From positions 1-64,000 of the forward strand of contig CANFOS010000012.1 of assembly GCA_947448735.1 (NCBI GenBank): DNA of 64,000 bases, read 5' to 3'. The stretch comes from Comamonadaceae bacterium. Its GTDB lineage: Bacteria; Pseudomonadota; Gammaproteobacteria; Burkholderiales; Burkholderiaceae_C. Shown one piece after another: positions 33,940 to 44,631 of this stretch (the stretch's first letter is position 1; each line of letters opens with the position of its first letter). The notes beneath the pieces were generated by a model. The model made no database searches. It saw only the letters and a program-made list of their open reading frames with translations, and was not told the DNA's origin. Position numbers and translations under genes: made by a program.

Positions 33940-34740
33940 CTAAACCAGTGCTTTGCGAATTCGTGCCGACACCAGATCAATCAGCACAACGGTGATGACA
34001 ATGATGATCATGGTCGCACATGTTTGGGCGTATTGAAAGCCGCGAATGATTTCCCACAAAATCACGCCAATACCGCCTGCCCCCACCATGCCAACAACCG
34101 AGGCTGAGCGGACATTGGACTCAAAGCGGTACAGAGAATAAGAAATCCAGAGCGGCAGGACCTGCGGAATGATGCCGTAAACAATCTCTTCCAGTGCATT
34201 GGCGCCAGTGGCCCGAATGCCTTCGACAGGCTGCGCGTCGATGGATTCAACCGCCTCGGAAAACAATTTGGCCAGCACGCCCGTGGTGTGAACAAACAGT
34301 GCCAGGACCCCGGCGAACGGTCCCAGCCCCACCGCAACGATAAACAGCATCGCAAACACCATCTCGTTGATGGCTCTGGCCGCGTCCATAAAGCGCCTCA
34401 CGATCTGGCAAACCCAGGCCGGTGCGATGTTTGCCGACGACAACAAGCCCAGGGGTACCGCAAAAATGACAGCCAAGACAGTCCCCCACAAGGCAATTTG
34501 CAATGTGACGACCATTTCCTGCAAATAAAACTTCCAGTCCTTGAAGTTGGGCGGAAAAAAATCGGCCGCATATTTGGCCATGTTGCTGGAATCGCGCAGC
34601 AGATCAAGCGGGCGCATCTCTGCACCGCGCCAAGACCAAGCCAGCAGCACCAAAAATGCGCCCCAAGCCAGCAGACTCAGCCAGCTTGTCTTGGCTGGAC
34701 CCATGTCTAGCGGCTTGATCGCCGGTTGAATCGTTGTCAT
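33940..34740 (-). CDS. phnE: Phosphonate ABC transporter permease PhnE
   Basis: This 266-aa inner-membrane protein has about six hydrophobic segments, with [40 protein letters not shown] (PhnE signature), and the EAA-loop [20 protein letters not shown]. It forms the channel for phosphonate import with PhnC and PhnD. ATG 34740 is used; GTG 34782, overlapping the phnD stop, would add 14 residues and is also plausible because it would couple translation to phnD. Confidence 0.93.
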   Translation of the reverse strand: MTTIQPAIKPLDMGPAKTSWLSLLAWGAFLVLLAWSWRGAEMRPLDLLRDSSNMAKYAADFFPPNFKDWKFYLQEMVVTLQIALWGTVLAVIFAVPLGLLSSANIAPAWVCQIVRRFMDAARAINEMVFAMLFIVAVGLGPFAGVLALFVHTTGVLAKLFSEAVESIDAQPVEGIRATGANALEEIVYGIIPQVLPLWISYSLYRFESNVRSASVVGMVGAGGIGVILWEIIRGFQYAQTCATMIIIVITVVLIDLVSARIRKALV

Positions 34741-34778
34741 ACCGTTTGATGCACGCAAAGGCAAAGCGGCAGGCACAT

Positions 34779-35741
34779 TCACTTGCTCAACTCTGCAAGC
34801 TTTTTGTCGATCTCGGCGATTTTGGTTTGCTTGTCCGCTGCCGGCATGGCCGCATCTGCTTCAAACTTGTTGCGGTCTTTGAACAACTCAAGCTGCCGAA
34901 TGGGGACCAACTGCGCATTGGTGGACGGCTTGAACGACGACAGCTTGGACAACTTCATCAGGTTGTCTTTTTCATTCTGTCCGCCCTTGCCGTAGTTGTA
35001 GAAGAACTCACGCAAGCTCTTTTTGGTGGCTTCCGGCAAATCCTTGCGCATCACGATCGGATCCAGCGGAATCAGCGGCGATGTCCAGACAATCCGGATG
35101 TCCTTGAACTTCTCGGGCTGGCGCTCTTGCACCTTCTCCAGCGTTTCGCTGTTGGTCACCGCCACGTCCAACTGCTTGTTGGCAACCGCCAGTGCATTGG
35201 TCTCGTGATTGGCACTGCGTGTGACCTTGAAAAAGGTCTTGGCGTCAATCTTGTTTTGGGCAAAGACATAAAAGCCCGGCACCAAAAAGCCTGACGTCGA
35301 GTTAGGGTCACCATTGCCGAAGGACAAATTTTTGCCGTTCTTGAGAACATCGTCGAGCGACTTGATCGGGCTGTCCTTGTTCACCACAAAATGCGAGTAG
35401 TACCCTTGGCTCCCATCCGCGTTGACCATCTGGGCGAACACTTCACCGTTTGAACGGTCTACGGCTTCCATGGCTGACTTATTGCCAAACCAGGCCAGCT
35501 GAACCTTGTTAAAGCGCATGCCTTCAATGATGCCGGCGTAATCCGTGGCAAAAAACGCGTTGATCTTCATGCCGGTCTTTTTAGCCATGTCGTCCAGAAT
35601 CGGTTGCCAGTCCGACTTCAGGGTTTGGGATGATTCGGTTGAAATAATGCCAAAGTTCAGTTCCTTTGGCTCCTGCGCCTGGACCGGCGCAAATACTGCG
35701 AGGGCGGCAACCGCCAGCCCGACTATCCGTTTTGTGATCAT
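34779..35741 (-). CDS. phnD: Phosphonate-binding periplasmic protein PhnD
   Basis: This 320-aa protein has signal peptide [25 protein letters not shown] and PhnD features: [60 protein letters not shown], and [20 protein letters not shown]. It captures phosphonates in the periplasm and delivers them to PhnE. It lies 33 bp after phnC in the usual CDE order. The acidic residues expected for aminophosphonate binding cannot be verified without alignment. Confidence 0.95.
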   Translation of the reverse strand: MITKRIVGLAVAALAVFAPVQAQEPKELNFGIISTESSQTLKSDWQPILDDMAKKTGMKINAFFATDYAGIIEGMRFNKVQLAWFGNKSAMEAVDRSNGEVFAQMVNADGSQGYYSHFVVNKDSPIKSLDDVLKNGKNLSFGNGDPNSTSGFLVPGFYVFAQNKIDAKTFFKVTRSANHETNALAVANKQLDVAVTNSETLEKVQERQPEKFKDIRIVWTSPLIPLDPIVMRKDLPEATKKSLREFFYNYGKGGQNEKDNLMKLSKLSSFKPSTNAQLVPIRQLELFKDRNKFEADAAMPAADKQTKIAEIDKKLAELSK

Positions 35742-35774
35742 GATGCTTCCTAAAGTTGGTTTGTCGATAAAGGG

Positions 35775-36638
35775 TCAGGCAGCCTGCGCAAGAGGTGCGG
35801 GCCATGCCAGATGCTGAACAGTTTTGACCTTGTCCTGCAGGCTGGAAATGTGGTCTCCGAGGGACAGGATGTCGTCTGCTTCGGCGCCATACAGGTCGCG
35901 CAGCAAAGCCGGTGTCAGCCCTGACGACGCGCCGTCGTACACCACCTTGCCCTCGTGCAAGGCAATCACGCGCTGGCAGTACTTCAAGGCAACATTGACC
36001 TGGTGGAGCGAAACCACCACCGTGCACTTGTCTTCTTGGTTCACTCGGGCCAGGATGTCCATGACTTTTCGCGATGATTCAGGGTCAAGCGAGGCGATAG
36101 GTTCGTCTGCCAGGATGACCTTGGCACCCTGCACCATGGCGCGCGCAATGGCCGCGCGCTGCTGCTGTCCGCCAGACAAAGTAGATGCGCGCTGACCCCA
36201 ACACTCGGCGATGCCGACGCGCCGCAAGGCATCAATGCCCCTGGCCTTTTCCTCAGCGGTAAACCAGCGGATCAGACTGCGCCACAGGGGCACCTTGTGC
36301 AGCGTGCCCGCCAAAACATTGGTGATGACGCTCAAGCGGCCCACCAGATTGAACTGCTGGAAGACAAAGCCAATATCAGAACGCACCGAGCGGATGTTGC
36401 CGGCGATCTTGCCGTTCTTCTGAACCGTTCTGCCGTTGATTTCAATAAAGCCTTGAGAATCATGGTTGCCGGCCATCAGCCCGGCCATGTGACGCAACAA
36501 GGTTGATTTACCGGAGCCTGAAGCGCCAATCAGCGCCACCATTTCGCCGCGGGCAATGTGAATATCAACGCCTTGCAGTGCCTTGCGGCCACTGCCAAAC
36601 GTTTTGTTCAGAGCGTTGATGCGAATTGCAGCGTCCAT
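35775..36638 (-). CDS. phnC: Phosphonate ABC transporter ATPase PhnC
   Basis: This 287-aa ATPase has Walker [41 protein letters not shown] (PhnC-type Q-loop), [20 protein letters not shown] and Walker [21 protein letters not shown]. It powers phosphonate uptake through PhnE. It is the first gene of phnCDE plus the HD gene. The upstream 167 bp to htpG must contain the promoter, likely with a Pho-regulon element, which I could not identify with confidence. Confidence 0.95.
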   Translation of the reverse strand: MDAAIRINALNKTFGSGRKALQGVDIHIARGEMVALIGASGSGKSTLLRHMAGLMAGNHDSQGFIEINGRTVQKNGKIAGNIRSVRSDIGFVFQQFNLVGRLSVITNVLAGTLHKVPLWRSLIRWFTAEEKARGIDALRRVGIAECWGQRASTLSGGQQQRAAIARAMVQGAKVILADEPIASLDPESSRKVMDILARVNQEDKCTVVVSLHQVNVALKYCQRVIALHEGKVVYDGASSGLTPALLRDLYGAEADDILSLGDHISSLQDKVKTVQHLAWPAPLAQAA

Positions 36639-36782
36639 AAAATAATTCTCCGGTGAGTACCGGCTGAATTTAGGACCGCAATGTGTCTATTTGATGACTT
36701 GGCGGCGTGAGGGCAGCCTCACCGGCAGCTGCACCGGCCAAGCGCCCACAGGTGCCGCAGGGCTGCCCTGCCTGCGGCTTTG

Positions 36783-36798
36783 GCCCTTGAACAAGGGC
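36783..36798 (-). terminator. Hairpin downstream of htpG
   Basis: GCCCTTG-AA-CAAGGGC is a perfect 7-bp inverted repeat starting 8 bp beyond the htpG stop codon. No T-run follows, so it may be a weak or rho-assisted terminator or an mRNA-stabilising hairpin. The two-base loop is tight; the real loop is probably four bases. Confidence 0.5.
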
Positions 36799-36805
36799 TG
36801 GAAAA

Positions 36806-38731
36806 CTAGACCAGCAGCGCGTTAACCCGCTTCACATAAGCTGCAGGGTCGGCCGGCATACCGCCTTCGGCCAACAGGGCCTGGTCAAAAATGATGTGGG
36901 CCAGGTCATCAAAGTTGCTGGATTCCACCAGTTTTTTGACCAGTGGGTGCTCGGCATTGATTTCAAGAATAGGCTTGACCTCCGGCACAGCCTGGCCGGC
37001 CTGCTTGAGCATTCGGGCCAGTTGCGTCGACATGTCGCCGTCTTGCACCACCAGACAGGCCGGGGAATCCACCAGACGACTGGTGGCGCGCACGTCGCTG
37101 GCTTTGTCTTTGAGGGCATCCTTTAATTTGTCGAGCGTGGGTTTGAACTCGGTTTGCGCCAACTCCGCCGCCTTTTTTTCGTCCTCATCTTGCAGCTTGC
37201 CCAGGTCAACCGCGCCCTTGGCAACCGACTGCAGCGGCGTGCCGTCAAACTCGTGCAGGTAGTTCAGCGCCCACTCGTCCACGCGGTCAGCCATCAGCAG
37301 CACTTCAATGCCTTTTTTGCGGAAGATCTCCAGCTGTGGGCTGCTTTTGGCGGCGGCCAGGGTGTCGGCGGTGATGTAGTAAATCGCGTCCTGACCGTCC
37401 TTCATGCGGGCTTTGTAATCGGCAAAACTGACGGTCGTCGTGTCGGTGGTGCTGGACGCAAAACGCAACAATTTGGCAATGCGGTCACGGTTGGCAAAAT
37501 CTTCGCCCAGGCCTTCTTTCAGCACGGCACCAAACTCAGTTTGGAAAGTAGCAAACTTGTCGGCATCGTTGGCGGCCAAGTCTTCAATCATGCCGAGCAC
37601 GCGCTTGGTGCAGCCTTCGCGAATGGCTTTGACGGCGCGGCTTTCCTGCAGCAGCTCGCGCGACACGTTCAATGGCAAATCGGCTGAATCGACCACGCCT
37701 TTGACAAAGCGCAAATACACCGGCATCAGCGCCTGCGCGTCGTCCATGATGAAAACGCGCTTGACATACAGCTTGACACCGGCCGCCTTGTCGCGGTTGA
37801 ACATGTCCATCGGCGCTTTGCTGGGGATGAACAGCAATTGCGTGTATTCGGTCGAGCCTTCAACCCGGTTGTGGGTGCTGGCCAGGGGTGCGTTCTGGTC
37901 GTAGCTGATCTGCTTGTAAAACTCGTCGTATTGTTCGGGTGTGATGTCTTTTTTGGCCCGCGTCCACAGCGCTGCAGCCTGGTTCACGGTTTCCCATTCA
38001 CCGGTTTTGACCATACCGCCGGGCTGCCTGCCGCCTTCGGGGTCGGTACTCGATATCAATTCGCCGTCTTTCCACTCTTCCTTTTCCATCAGGATGGGCA
38101 GCGAGATGTGGTCGGAATATTTGTTGATCACCCCTTTGAGTTTGTAGGCGTTCAAGTAGTCTTGCGCGTCATCTTTCAGGTGCAGGGTGATGCGGGTGCC
38201 GCGATCAGCCCGCTCAATCTGCGCCACCTCAAACTCGCCCGTGCCTTCGCTGGACCAGCGAACGCCCTGCTCCGGCGCCAGACCGGCGCGGCGGCTTTCC
38301 ACCGTGATGCGGTCGGCCACGATGAAACCCGAATAAAAGCCGACGCCAAACTGGCCAATGAGTTGCGCGTCATTTTTTTGGTCGCCCGACAGGCTGGCCA
38401 TGAAGTCGCGGGTGCCGCTTTTGGCAATCGTGCCCAGGTTGTCAATCGCCTCCTGCTCGGACAGGCCAATGCCGTTGTCGGTGATGGACAAGGTTTTGGC
38501 GTCCTTGTCAAAGCTGATGCGCACTTTCAGCTCCGGGTCAGATTCGAGCAGCGCCGCATTGTTGAGCGATTCAAAGCGCAGCTTGTCGCAGGCGTCCGAT
38601 GCGTTGGACACCAGCTCGCGCAGGAAAATTTCAGGATTGGAATACAGCGAGTGGGTGACCAACTTGAGCAGCTGGGCAACTTCGGCCTGAAAGGCCATGG
38701 TTTGTTTGGGGGCGGTGGCAGTGGTTGTCAT
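36806..38731 (-). CDS. htpG: Molecular chaperone HtpG (Hsp90)
   Basis: This 641-aa protein is a full-length bacterial Hsp90. The N-terminal GHKL ATPase has [20 protein letters not shown] with the catalytic Glu and Asn, [20 protein letters not shown], and [20 protein letters not shown] (lid). The middle domain has [20 protein letters not shown] and the catalytic-Arg segment [20 protein letters not shown]. The C-terminal dimer domain ends in VKRVNALLV. It helps fold client proteins under stress. The only neighbour on its strand upstream is a receiver-domain protein about 200 bp away. Confidence 0.97.
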   Translation of the reverse strand: MTTTATAPKQTMAFQAEVAQLLKLVTHSLYSNPEIFLRELVSNASDACDKLRFESLNNAALLESDPELKVRISFDKDAKTLSITDNGIGLSEQEAIDNLGTIAKSGTRDFMASLSGDQKNDAQLIGQFGVGFYSGFIVADRITVESRRAGLAPEQGVRWSSEGTGEFEVAQIERADRGTRITLHLKDDAQDYLNAYKLKGVINKYSDHISLPILMEKEEWKDGELISSTDPEGGRQPGGMVKTGEWETVNQAAALWTRAKKDITPEQYDEFYKQISYDQNAPLASTHNRVEGSTEYTQLLFIPSKAPMDMFNRDKAAGVKLYVKRVFIMDDAQALMPVYLRFVKGVVDSADLPLNVSRELLQESRAVKAIREGCTKRVLGMIEDLAANDADKFATFQTEFGAVLKEGLGEDFANRDRIAKLLRFASSTTDTTTVSFADYKARMKDGQDAIYYITADTLAAAKSSPQLEIFRKKGIEVLLMADRVDEWALNYLHEFDGTPLQSVAKGAVDLGKLQDEDEKKAAELAQTEFKPTLDKLKDALKDKASDVRATSRLVDSPACLVVQDGDMSTQLARMLKQAGQAVPEVKPILEINAEHPLVKKLVESSNFDDLAHIIFDQALLAEGGMPADPAAYVKRVNALLV

Positions 38732-38929
38732 GGTCTGAAAGAAAAGGGGGAAAAACTCGGTAGGGAGGGGATGGCGATTGAACGAATCAACCGATCATTT
38801 GCTTATTTAAGGCTGTGCAGCCTGTTTTCAAGCGTAGATTTTACAAACCCAGGTCGCCGCCTGTCAGCGCGTCTTTCAGGGCTTTGCAACGTGTTCAACC
38901 GGTCGAACAGCCCGGTTTTGGGCATGCCC

Positions 38930-39403
38930 TTATTGTGGCGCAGCCGACTGCCATCCACCCGTCGCTGACGGTTCGTTCTTGCTTTTGGCGACGGCCAGGC
39001 GTTCGGCCTCCTGAACCGAGAATTTTTTGTGTTCCTCTGTCTGCTTGACGCAGTAGGCCAGCAACTCGTCAATCTCGCTCGATTTGTCAAAGACAGCATC
39101 GGCGCCCAACAGCAAGGCCCGCTTACGAATTTCGGGCGTTGCGTAGTTGGTCAGCAGCACCACTTTTTGGTACGACTCCCGATTGCGGCAATTGGTGAGC
39201 ACCCCCAGGCCGCTGCCCTCCTTCAGAAAAAGGTCAACAATCGCCAGATGCCAGTGGCCGTCATTGACCAGCAACCAGCGTTCGGCTTCAGTCTGGGTTG
39301 CGCCGGAACCCATGACTCTGACTTCGGTGATCTCCTGAAGCGTTTGAATCAGGTTGGTGAGGATGGTGTCGTTGTCTTCTGCAAGGTAGGTGATGAGTGC
39401 CAT
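38930..39403 (-). CDS. Stand-alone response-regulator receiver protein
   Basis: This 157-aa protein has one receiver domain and little else. The acidic pair is in LAEDNDTIL (E9-D10), the phosphoacceptor Asp is in HLAIVDLFLKEGSG near residue 57, the switch Thr is in VVLLTNYATPEIRKRA and the conserved Lys is in DAVFDKSSEIDEL. The C-terminal tail (VQEAERLAVAKSKNEPSATG) has no DNA-binding domain. It should pass a signal by protein contact. No histidine kinase is adjacent, and its partner is unknown. Confidence 0.85.
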   Translation of the reverse strand: MALITYLAEDNDTILTNLIQTLQEITEVRVMGSGATQTEAERWLLVNDGHWHLAIVDLFLKEGSGLGVLTNCRNRESYQKVVLLTNYATPEIRKRALLLGADAVFDKSSEIDELLAYCVKQTEEHKKFSVQEAERLAVAKSKNEPSATGGWQSAAPQ

Positions 39404-39683
39404 GGGCAGCTTTCGGTGGCTAAGGGTGACCGAACTGCAAAACCGCGAGCTCGGCGTCCCCTCGCCACCACTTTAAGGCGGCAACAGTCAAGGCCTGCCA
39501 GCCTTTGGCGCGTTTTGCCGTCAGACGACACGGGTCAAAAGCGCTCTGAAAGCCCAGAACACGGCGTCAAAGGTGTTGAGTCAGAAATCTTCTTACTATC
39601 AATTCAGTAGCGATCAGCGCTTATTTTCAATGGGCTGCAGGCAAAAACACACCTAAAACGCTTAAAACAGGCCGGGGCAGCCA

Positions 39684-40511
39684 TCAAAACCCCTCGTGCG
39701 GCATCAAATACCGCCATTGGCCGACTGGCAAATGCCCGAGGTTGACGCGGCCAATCCGCACCCGCTTCAGGCCCGTCACGTACAGTCCCACCTGCTCGCA
39801 CATGCGGCGAATCTGGCGTTTTTTGCCTTCCTTGAGCACAAAGCGCAGTTGCTCGGGGTTTTGCCAGCTGACCTGCGCGGGTTTGAGCGGCTGGCCGTCC
39901 AGGCTCAGGCCGTGGCACAGCAGCTTGAGCTTTTCTGGGTCAAACAGCGCCTGCACGTTGTTGTTTTCACCGCGCAAATCCCCCAAGCTGACGCGTACCA
40001 GGTACTCTTTTTCAATCTCGGAGTCTTCACCAATCAGTTGCCGGGCAACCCGCCCGTCCTGAGTGAGTACTAACAAGCCAATCGAATCAATGTCCAGCCG
40101 CCCGGCTGGTGCCAGGCCGCGCAGCTGGTCAAAGCCCCAGCGCATGCGGCTGTTGCATTCAGACCAGCGGTTCCCCGGCTGAACCAGGCCCACCGCTGGC
40201 TCATGCCCGTCTTCGGCCTGGCCGCTGACGTAGCCCACCGGTTTGTTGATCAAGATGGTGACCTGCTGCTTTTGCTGCTGCTCGGCGGCACGGTCAATCT
40301 CAATCCGGGCATTGGCGGCCACCGGCTGGCCCATCACGGCAGGCTGGCCGTTGACGCGCACCCAGCCCTGCTCAATCCAGGCATCGGCCTCGCGCCGCGA
40401 GCAAAGCCCCAGCTCGGCCATGCGCTTGTTCAGGCGAATCGTCAAAGGCGAGCCGTCTGGGTTGGTGGGTTTGGGGATGCGAACGGCGGTAGGTTTGATT
40501 GGGGTTTGCAT
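39684..40511 (-). CDS. rluF: 23S rRNA/tRNA pseudouridine synthase, RluF-like
   Basis: This 275-aa protein has an N-terminal S4 RNA-binding domain ([32 protein letters not shown]) and an RsuA/RluF-type catalytic domain: [20 protein letters not shown] contains the catalytic Asp, followed by [14 protein letters not shown] and [20 protein letters not shown]. RluF in E. coli modifies U2604 of 23S rRNA and a tRNA-Tyr position. I favour RluF over RluB or RsuA because the protein is short and has the motif [20 protein letters not shown], but this is not decisive. Confidence 0.85.
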   Translation of the reverse strand: MQTPIKPTAVRIPKPTNPDGSPLTIRLNKRMAELGLCSRREADAWIEQGWVRVNGQPAVMGQPVAANARIEIDRAAEQQQKQQVTILINKPVGYVSGQAEDGHEPAVGLVQPGNRWSECNSRMRWGFDQLRGLAPAGRLDIDSIGLLVLTQDGRVARQLIGEDSEIEKEYLVRVSLGDLRGENNNVQALFDPEKLKLLCHGLSLDGQPLKPAQVSWQNPEQLRFVLKEGKKRQIRRMCEQVGLYVTGLKRVRIGRVNLGHLPVGQWRYLMPHEGF

Positions 40512-40615
40512 TTGCTATTTATTTAGTAGCTTCTTGCCCATGTATTCGTTGGGCTCAGAGCATATTGGCAGGTAAAAATGGCCAGAAATGACCGTACTTG
40601 CCGATTTTGGCAATT

Positions 40616-41320
40616 TTAGGCGTTCACCAGCCTGTACCCCACCGCCGTCTCTGTCAGCAGGTGCTGCGGCTGGGCCGGGTCAGGCTCCAGCTTTTGCCTC
40701 AGGTGGCCCATGTAGATGCGCAGGTAGTGGCTTTGGTCTGTGTGCGACGGCCCCCAGACTTCCCGCAGTAACTGGCGGTGCGTCAGCACGCGGCCAGGAT
40801 TGGCCATCAGCACGCTGAGCAGGCGGTATTCAATCGGTGTCAGATGCACTTCCTTGCCAGCACGGCGGGCAATGCGGGCGGTGCGGTCGACCTCGACGTC
40901 GCCAAACCTGAAGATCGGGTCGTCGTCCAGCGCTGCGCCGTCTGTTGCGGCGTTGCGCGGTCGGCGCAGGTTGGCGCGCACTCTGGCCAGCAGTTCGCCG
41001 GTGCCGAACGGCTTGGTCAGGTAGTCGTCTGCGCCTGCATCGAGGGCGGCGATTTTGTCAGCTTCGTCAGCCCTGGCTGACAGCACGATGATGGGGACAC
41101 CCGACCAGCCGCGCACGTCGCGGATCACGTCCAGGCCATCGCCGTCGGGCAAACCCAGATCCAGCACCAGCAAATCAGGTTTACGGGTACCGGCTTCAAT
41201 CAGGCCTTTTTTGGCGGTGTCGGCCTCGTGCACCTGCCAGCCTTCAGCTTCTAGCGCGGTTCGGACAAATCGGCGGATTTGGGGTTCGTCTTCAATGATG
41301 ACGACGGTGGGGCTGGGCAT
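40616..41320 (-). CDS. kdpE: Response regulator KdpE
   Basis: This 234-aa OmpR-family regulator has a receiver domain (VVIIEDEPQIRRFVRTALEA, phosphoacceptor in LLVLDLGLPDGDGL, LSARADEADKIAALDAGADD) and a winged-helix output domain (PIEYRLLSVLMANPGRVLTH, then REVWGPSHTDQSHYLRIYMG). It activates kdpFABC when K+ is limiting. It is the last gene of the kdp operon, 9 bp after the end of kdpD. Confidence 0.95.
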   Translation of the reverse strand: MPSPTVVIIEDEPQIRRFVRTALEAEGWQVHEADTAKKGLIEAGTRKPDLLVLDLGLPDGDGLDVIRDVRGWSGVPIIVLSARADEADKIAALDAGADDYLTKPFGTGELLARVRANLRRPRNAATDGAALDDDPIFRFGDVEVDRTARIARRAGKEVHLTPIEYRLLSVLMANPGRVLTHRQLLREVWGPSHTDQSHYLRIYMGHLRQKLEPDPAQPQHLLTETAVGYRLVNA

Positions 41321-41329
41321 GAGGTAAGT

Positions 41330-44043
41330 TTAGGGTTGTTCCAGCGCAGGCGGCGCACGCCGTGGCAGCACCACATTGAACTCCGCGCCACCGCCGGCAG
41401 CATTGGCAGCGCTGATCTGGCCCTGGTGTGCGTCCACCACAGCCTTGCAAATCGCCAGCCCCAAACCGACGCCGGGGGTAGCAGACTCGGCCGCGCCACG
41501 TGTGAACTTGTCGAACAATTCAGCCTCCCGACCCCGCAAAGCCGCGGGCAGTCCGGGGCCATGGTCGCGTACGCTAAAAACCAGCGCATCAGCCGTCACG
41601 CTGGCTTTGACAACAATCGGCGCAGCGCCGTATTTGGCAGCGTTTTCCAGCAGGTTGACAAGCACGCGCTCCATCAGCACCGCGTCAAACTCAACCAGCG
41701 GCAGATCCGAGGCGACGTCCGTTTGCACCACGCGTCCTTGCAAGGCGTGCTGTGCTACGCGAATGCTGCTGCCCACCACTTCTTGCGGTGACTGCCAGTC
41801 TTTGCGCAGGTTGATCCCGCCGTCTTGAAGCCGCGCCATGTCCAGCAGGTTGGTGACCAGTGCGCTCAATTGGCGCGCCTGAGTGGTCATGGCGCTGGCC
41901 ATGTCGGCCTGCTGGGCAGTCAATGGCGGTGACGCGCGCTGCAAAGATTCAGACAGCCCGATCAGGGCGGTGAGCGGGGTGCGTACGTCATGCGATATGG
42001 CGGCCAGCAGTGTGCTTTTAAGGCGTTCTGACGCCATTTGCACCAGCGCCTGCTGGGCAATTTCTACGTAGTGAACCCGCTCCAGTGCAATGGCCATTTG
42101 CCGGGCCAGGGTGTCGAGCTGCTGCACCTGTTCAGGAATCAGCAGCCAGCGTGGCTGCGCTGGCTTGATCGCCAGAACGCCGCGCACCCGCATGGTGGCT
42201 CTGAGCGGCAGGTAGTGCCACGACTGGGCCGACAAGGTCGATGTATGCAGGCCCGCTGGCTGCCCGTTGCGAAAGGCCCAGTCGGCCACGCTGGCATCAA
42301 AATCTGCTGGCGGCTTGTGGGGCGGGTCGGTGGCGATCATCAACTGGTCTTTATCGTCCATCGCCAGACGATGGCCGTGCCACCAAAATCACGCTGCACA
42401 GCCGCCTGCCCCAGCTCAATGACTTGCGTGCCAACGAGCGCCGCCGACAAGTCTCGCGTCAGCTCAAAGAGCGACTGCGCGCGGCGCTCGCGGCTGCTGG
42501 AAATACGCACCTGAAACCGCAGCCCGGCAGTCAGCTGCCCAGTAATCAAGCCAACCGCCAGCATGACCGAAAAGGTCAGCAAATATTGCACATCGCTGAC
42601 GGCAAACGAAAAGCGCGGCAGCACAAAAAAGTAATCAAACGCCGCCACATTCAACACGGCTGCCAGAGCCGCCGGTCCACGGCCGAACTTGACGGCGACC
42701 AGCACCGTTGCCAGTAAAAACAGCATCACGATGTTGGCCAGGTCAAAAACGCCATGCAGGGGAAAAGCCAGCAAGGTCACCACGACCACAGCGGCTATGG
42801 CCCAGGCGTAGCGCGGCAGGTGTGCTTGCCAGGCGATGGTCTGGGCATCGTCCGCCGTTGTCCTGGGCGCGCCGACCAGCTTGCGGGCACTGTCAGACTG
42901 CGCCACCTCCACCAGCGTCAAATCGGGTGCGAGCCTGGCAATGCGGCGCAGGGTGGCGCGGCCACGCCAGAATTCAGACCAGCGCGTCAAGTGCGTACGG
43001 CCCATGACCAGCGTGGCGCAGTTGAGCACCTTGGCCAGTTCCACCAGCGCGACAGCCGTATCGGCGTGGGTCAACACAGACGTGGATGCACCCAACCCTT
43101 CGGCCAGTTTGATCACAGCCAAAATCCTGTCGCGCTCAGCCGCGTCAAGTCGCTGCAATTTTGGCGTTTCAACATACGCGGCATGCCAGCGCACATTGAG
43201 CTGGCCAGCCAGCCGGGCAGCGCTGCGCACCGCCTGCTCGCTGCCCCTGCTAGGGCCAATGCCTACCAAAAGCGTGCCCTCGGTGTTCCAGACCGAGCCG
43301 ATCGATTTTTCAACACGGTAGCTGCGCACGTCGTCTTCAACATGCTCGGCAGTGCGGCGCAGGGCCATCTCACGCAGGGCAATCAGGTTGCCTTTTCTAA
43401 AAAAGTTTTGCGCTGCGCGCGCGGCTTGCTGCGGCAGGTAGACCTTGCCTGCCTTGAGCCGACCCAAAAGTTCGTCGGGCGTGATGTCTATCAAAATCAA
43501 TTCGTCGGCAGCGTCCAGTACCGTATCGGGCACGGTTTCGTGTACCCGCACGCCGGTAATCAAGCCCACTGTGCCGTTCAAACTCTCCAGGTGCTGCACA
43601 TTCAGGGCTGACCAGACATCAATGCCTGCGTCGAGCAGCTCTTGCACGTCTTGGTAACGCTTGGCATGGCGTGAGCCATCGACATTGCTGTGGGCCAACT
43701 CGTCAACCAGCAAGACATCGGGTTTGCGGACCAAGGCGGCGTCCAGATCAAACTCTTTGAGACTTTTGCCGCGATACGGCACGTCCTTCAAAGGCAGTTG
43801 CTCCAGGCCTGCCAGCAGCTCCGCTGTTTCGCTTCGGCCGTGGGTTTCGGCCACGCCCACCAGCACCCTGCGACCCGACTTTTGCTCACGTTGTGCAGCG
43901 CTTAGCATGGCAAAGGTTTTGCCAACGCCCGCATTGGCTCCAAAATAAATACGCAACTTGCCCCGAGCAGCGCGCTCTTGACTGCCCCGCAGTTGGGCCA
44001 GCAACTTGTCGGGGTCGGGGCGTGCTTCTAGGGCGTGTGCCAT
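41330..44043 (-). pseudogene. kdpD: Sensor kinase kdpD, one-base frameshift
   Basis: The 5' part (ATG 44043 to a stop at 42340) encodes the KdpD Walker motifs (FGANAGVGKTFAMLSAAQRE, VLLVDELAHSN), a Usp-like domain and four transmembrane segments. The 3' part (open from about 42361 to 41330) encodes the rest of the GAF region, the H-box AAISHDVRTPLTALIGLS, NLLENAAKYG, and DHGPGLP with GVGLGLAICK. Near 42362-42369 the frame shifts: one extra C, giving GTC-CTG-GCG-ATG (V-L-A-M) instead of GTC-TGG-CGA-TGG, would restore one 904-aa KdpD. Either KdpD is inactive, split into two proteins, or the base is a sequencing error. Confidence 0.85.
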
Positions 44044-44615
44044 CAACGCAGTTTATCGAGCGCTAGATTCAGCTTTAAAACATTGACGCGCGGCTCGCCC
44101 AAAAAGCCTAGCCATGGCATTTCAGTTTGCGTGTCGACCAGCGCCTGTACTTTGTCGGCTGCCACGCTGCGTGCTGTGGCAATACGGCCAACCTGATAGC
44201 TGGCAGCGGCCGGGCTGATGTGCGGATCTAGCCCGCTGGCCGAAGCGGTCACCAAGTCAACCGGTACGCGTTGGGTGTTGCCCGGGTCAGCCGCGCGCAA
44301 AGCCTCGATCCGGCCTTTCACACCCGCCATCAATGCCGGGTTCAAAGGCCCCAGGTTAGAACCGCTGGAGGCCGACGCGTTGTAAGGCATCGGGCCAGTG
44401 GCAGAAGGGCGGCCCCAAAAGTGTTTCGGGTCAACAAAGTTTTGGCCGATCAGCTCTGAGCCCACCACCTGCCCATCACGCAGAACGAGACTGCCTGCAG
44501 CTTGCGCAGAGAAAAGCGTTTGCGCCGCAACCGTGACCACCAGGGGGTAGGCCACGCCCGTGATCAGTGTGAGGATAAAAAACAAAGCCAAAACAGGACG
44601 AAGAATGCTTTTCAT
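44043..44615 (-). CDS. kdpC: K+-transporting ATPase subunit KdpC
   Basis: This 190-aa protein has one N-terminal membrane span ([20 protein letters not shown]) and the KdpC body: [47 protein letters not shown] and [20 protein letters not shown]. It stabilises the KdpA-KdpB complex and raises ATP affinity. Start ATG 44615 is chosen because earlier residues overlap kdpB and are not family-like. Its stop overlaps the kdpD ATG (TGATG). Confidence 0.95.
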   Translation of the reverse strand: MKSILRPVLALFFILTLITGVAYPLVVTVAAQTLFSAQAAGSLVLRDGQVVGSELIGQNFVDPKHFWGRPSATGPMPYNASASSGSNLGPLNPALMAGVKGRIEALRAADPGNTQRVPVDLVTASASGLDPHISPAAASYQVGRIATARSVAADKVQALVDTQTEMPWLGFLGEPRVNVLKLNLALDKLR

Positions 44616-44631
44616 GCGAGTTCCTAAATGT

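Noticed and set aside
37838-38968. Open frame of 376 codons on the plus strand
   Set aside because: It lies antisense to htpG, has no recognisable domain, and its composition follows from the reverse complement of a GC-rich gene.
42754-43611. Open frame of 285 codons on the plus strand
   Set aside because: Antisense to the 5' part of kdpD, which has clear Walker motifs.
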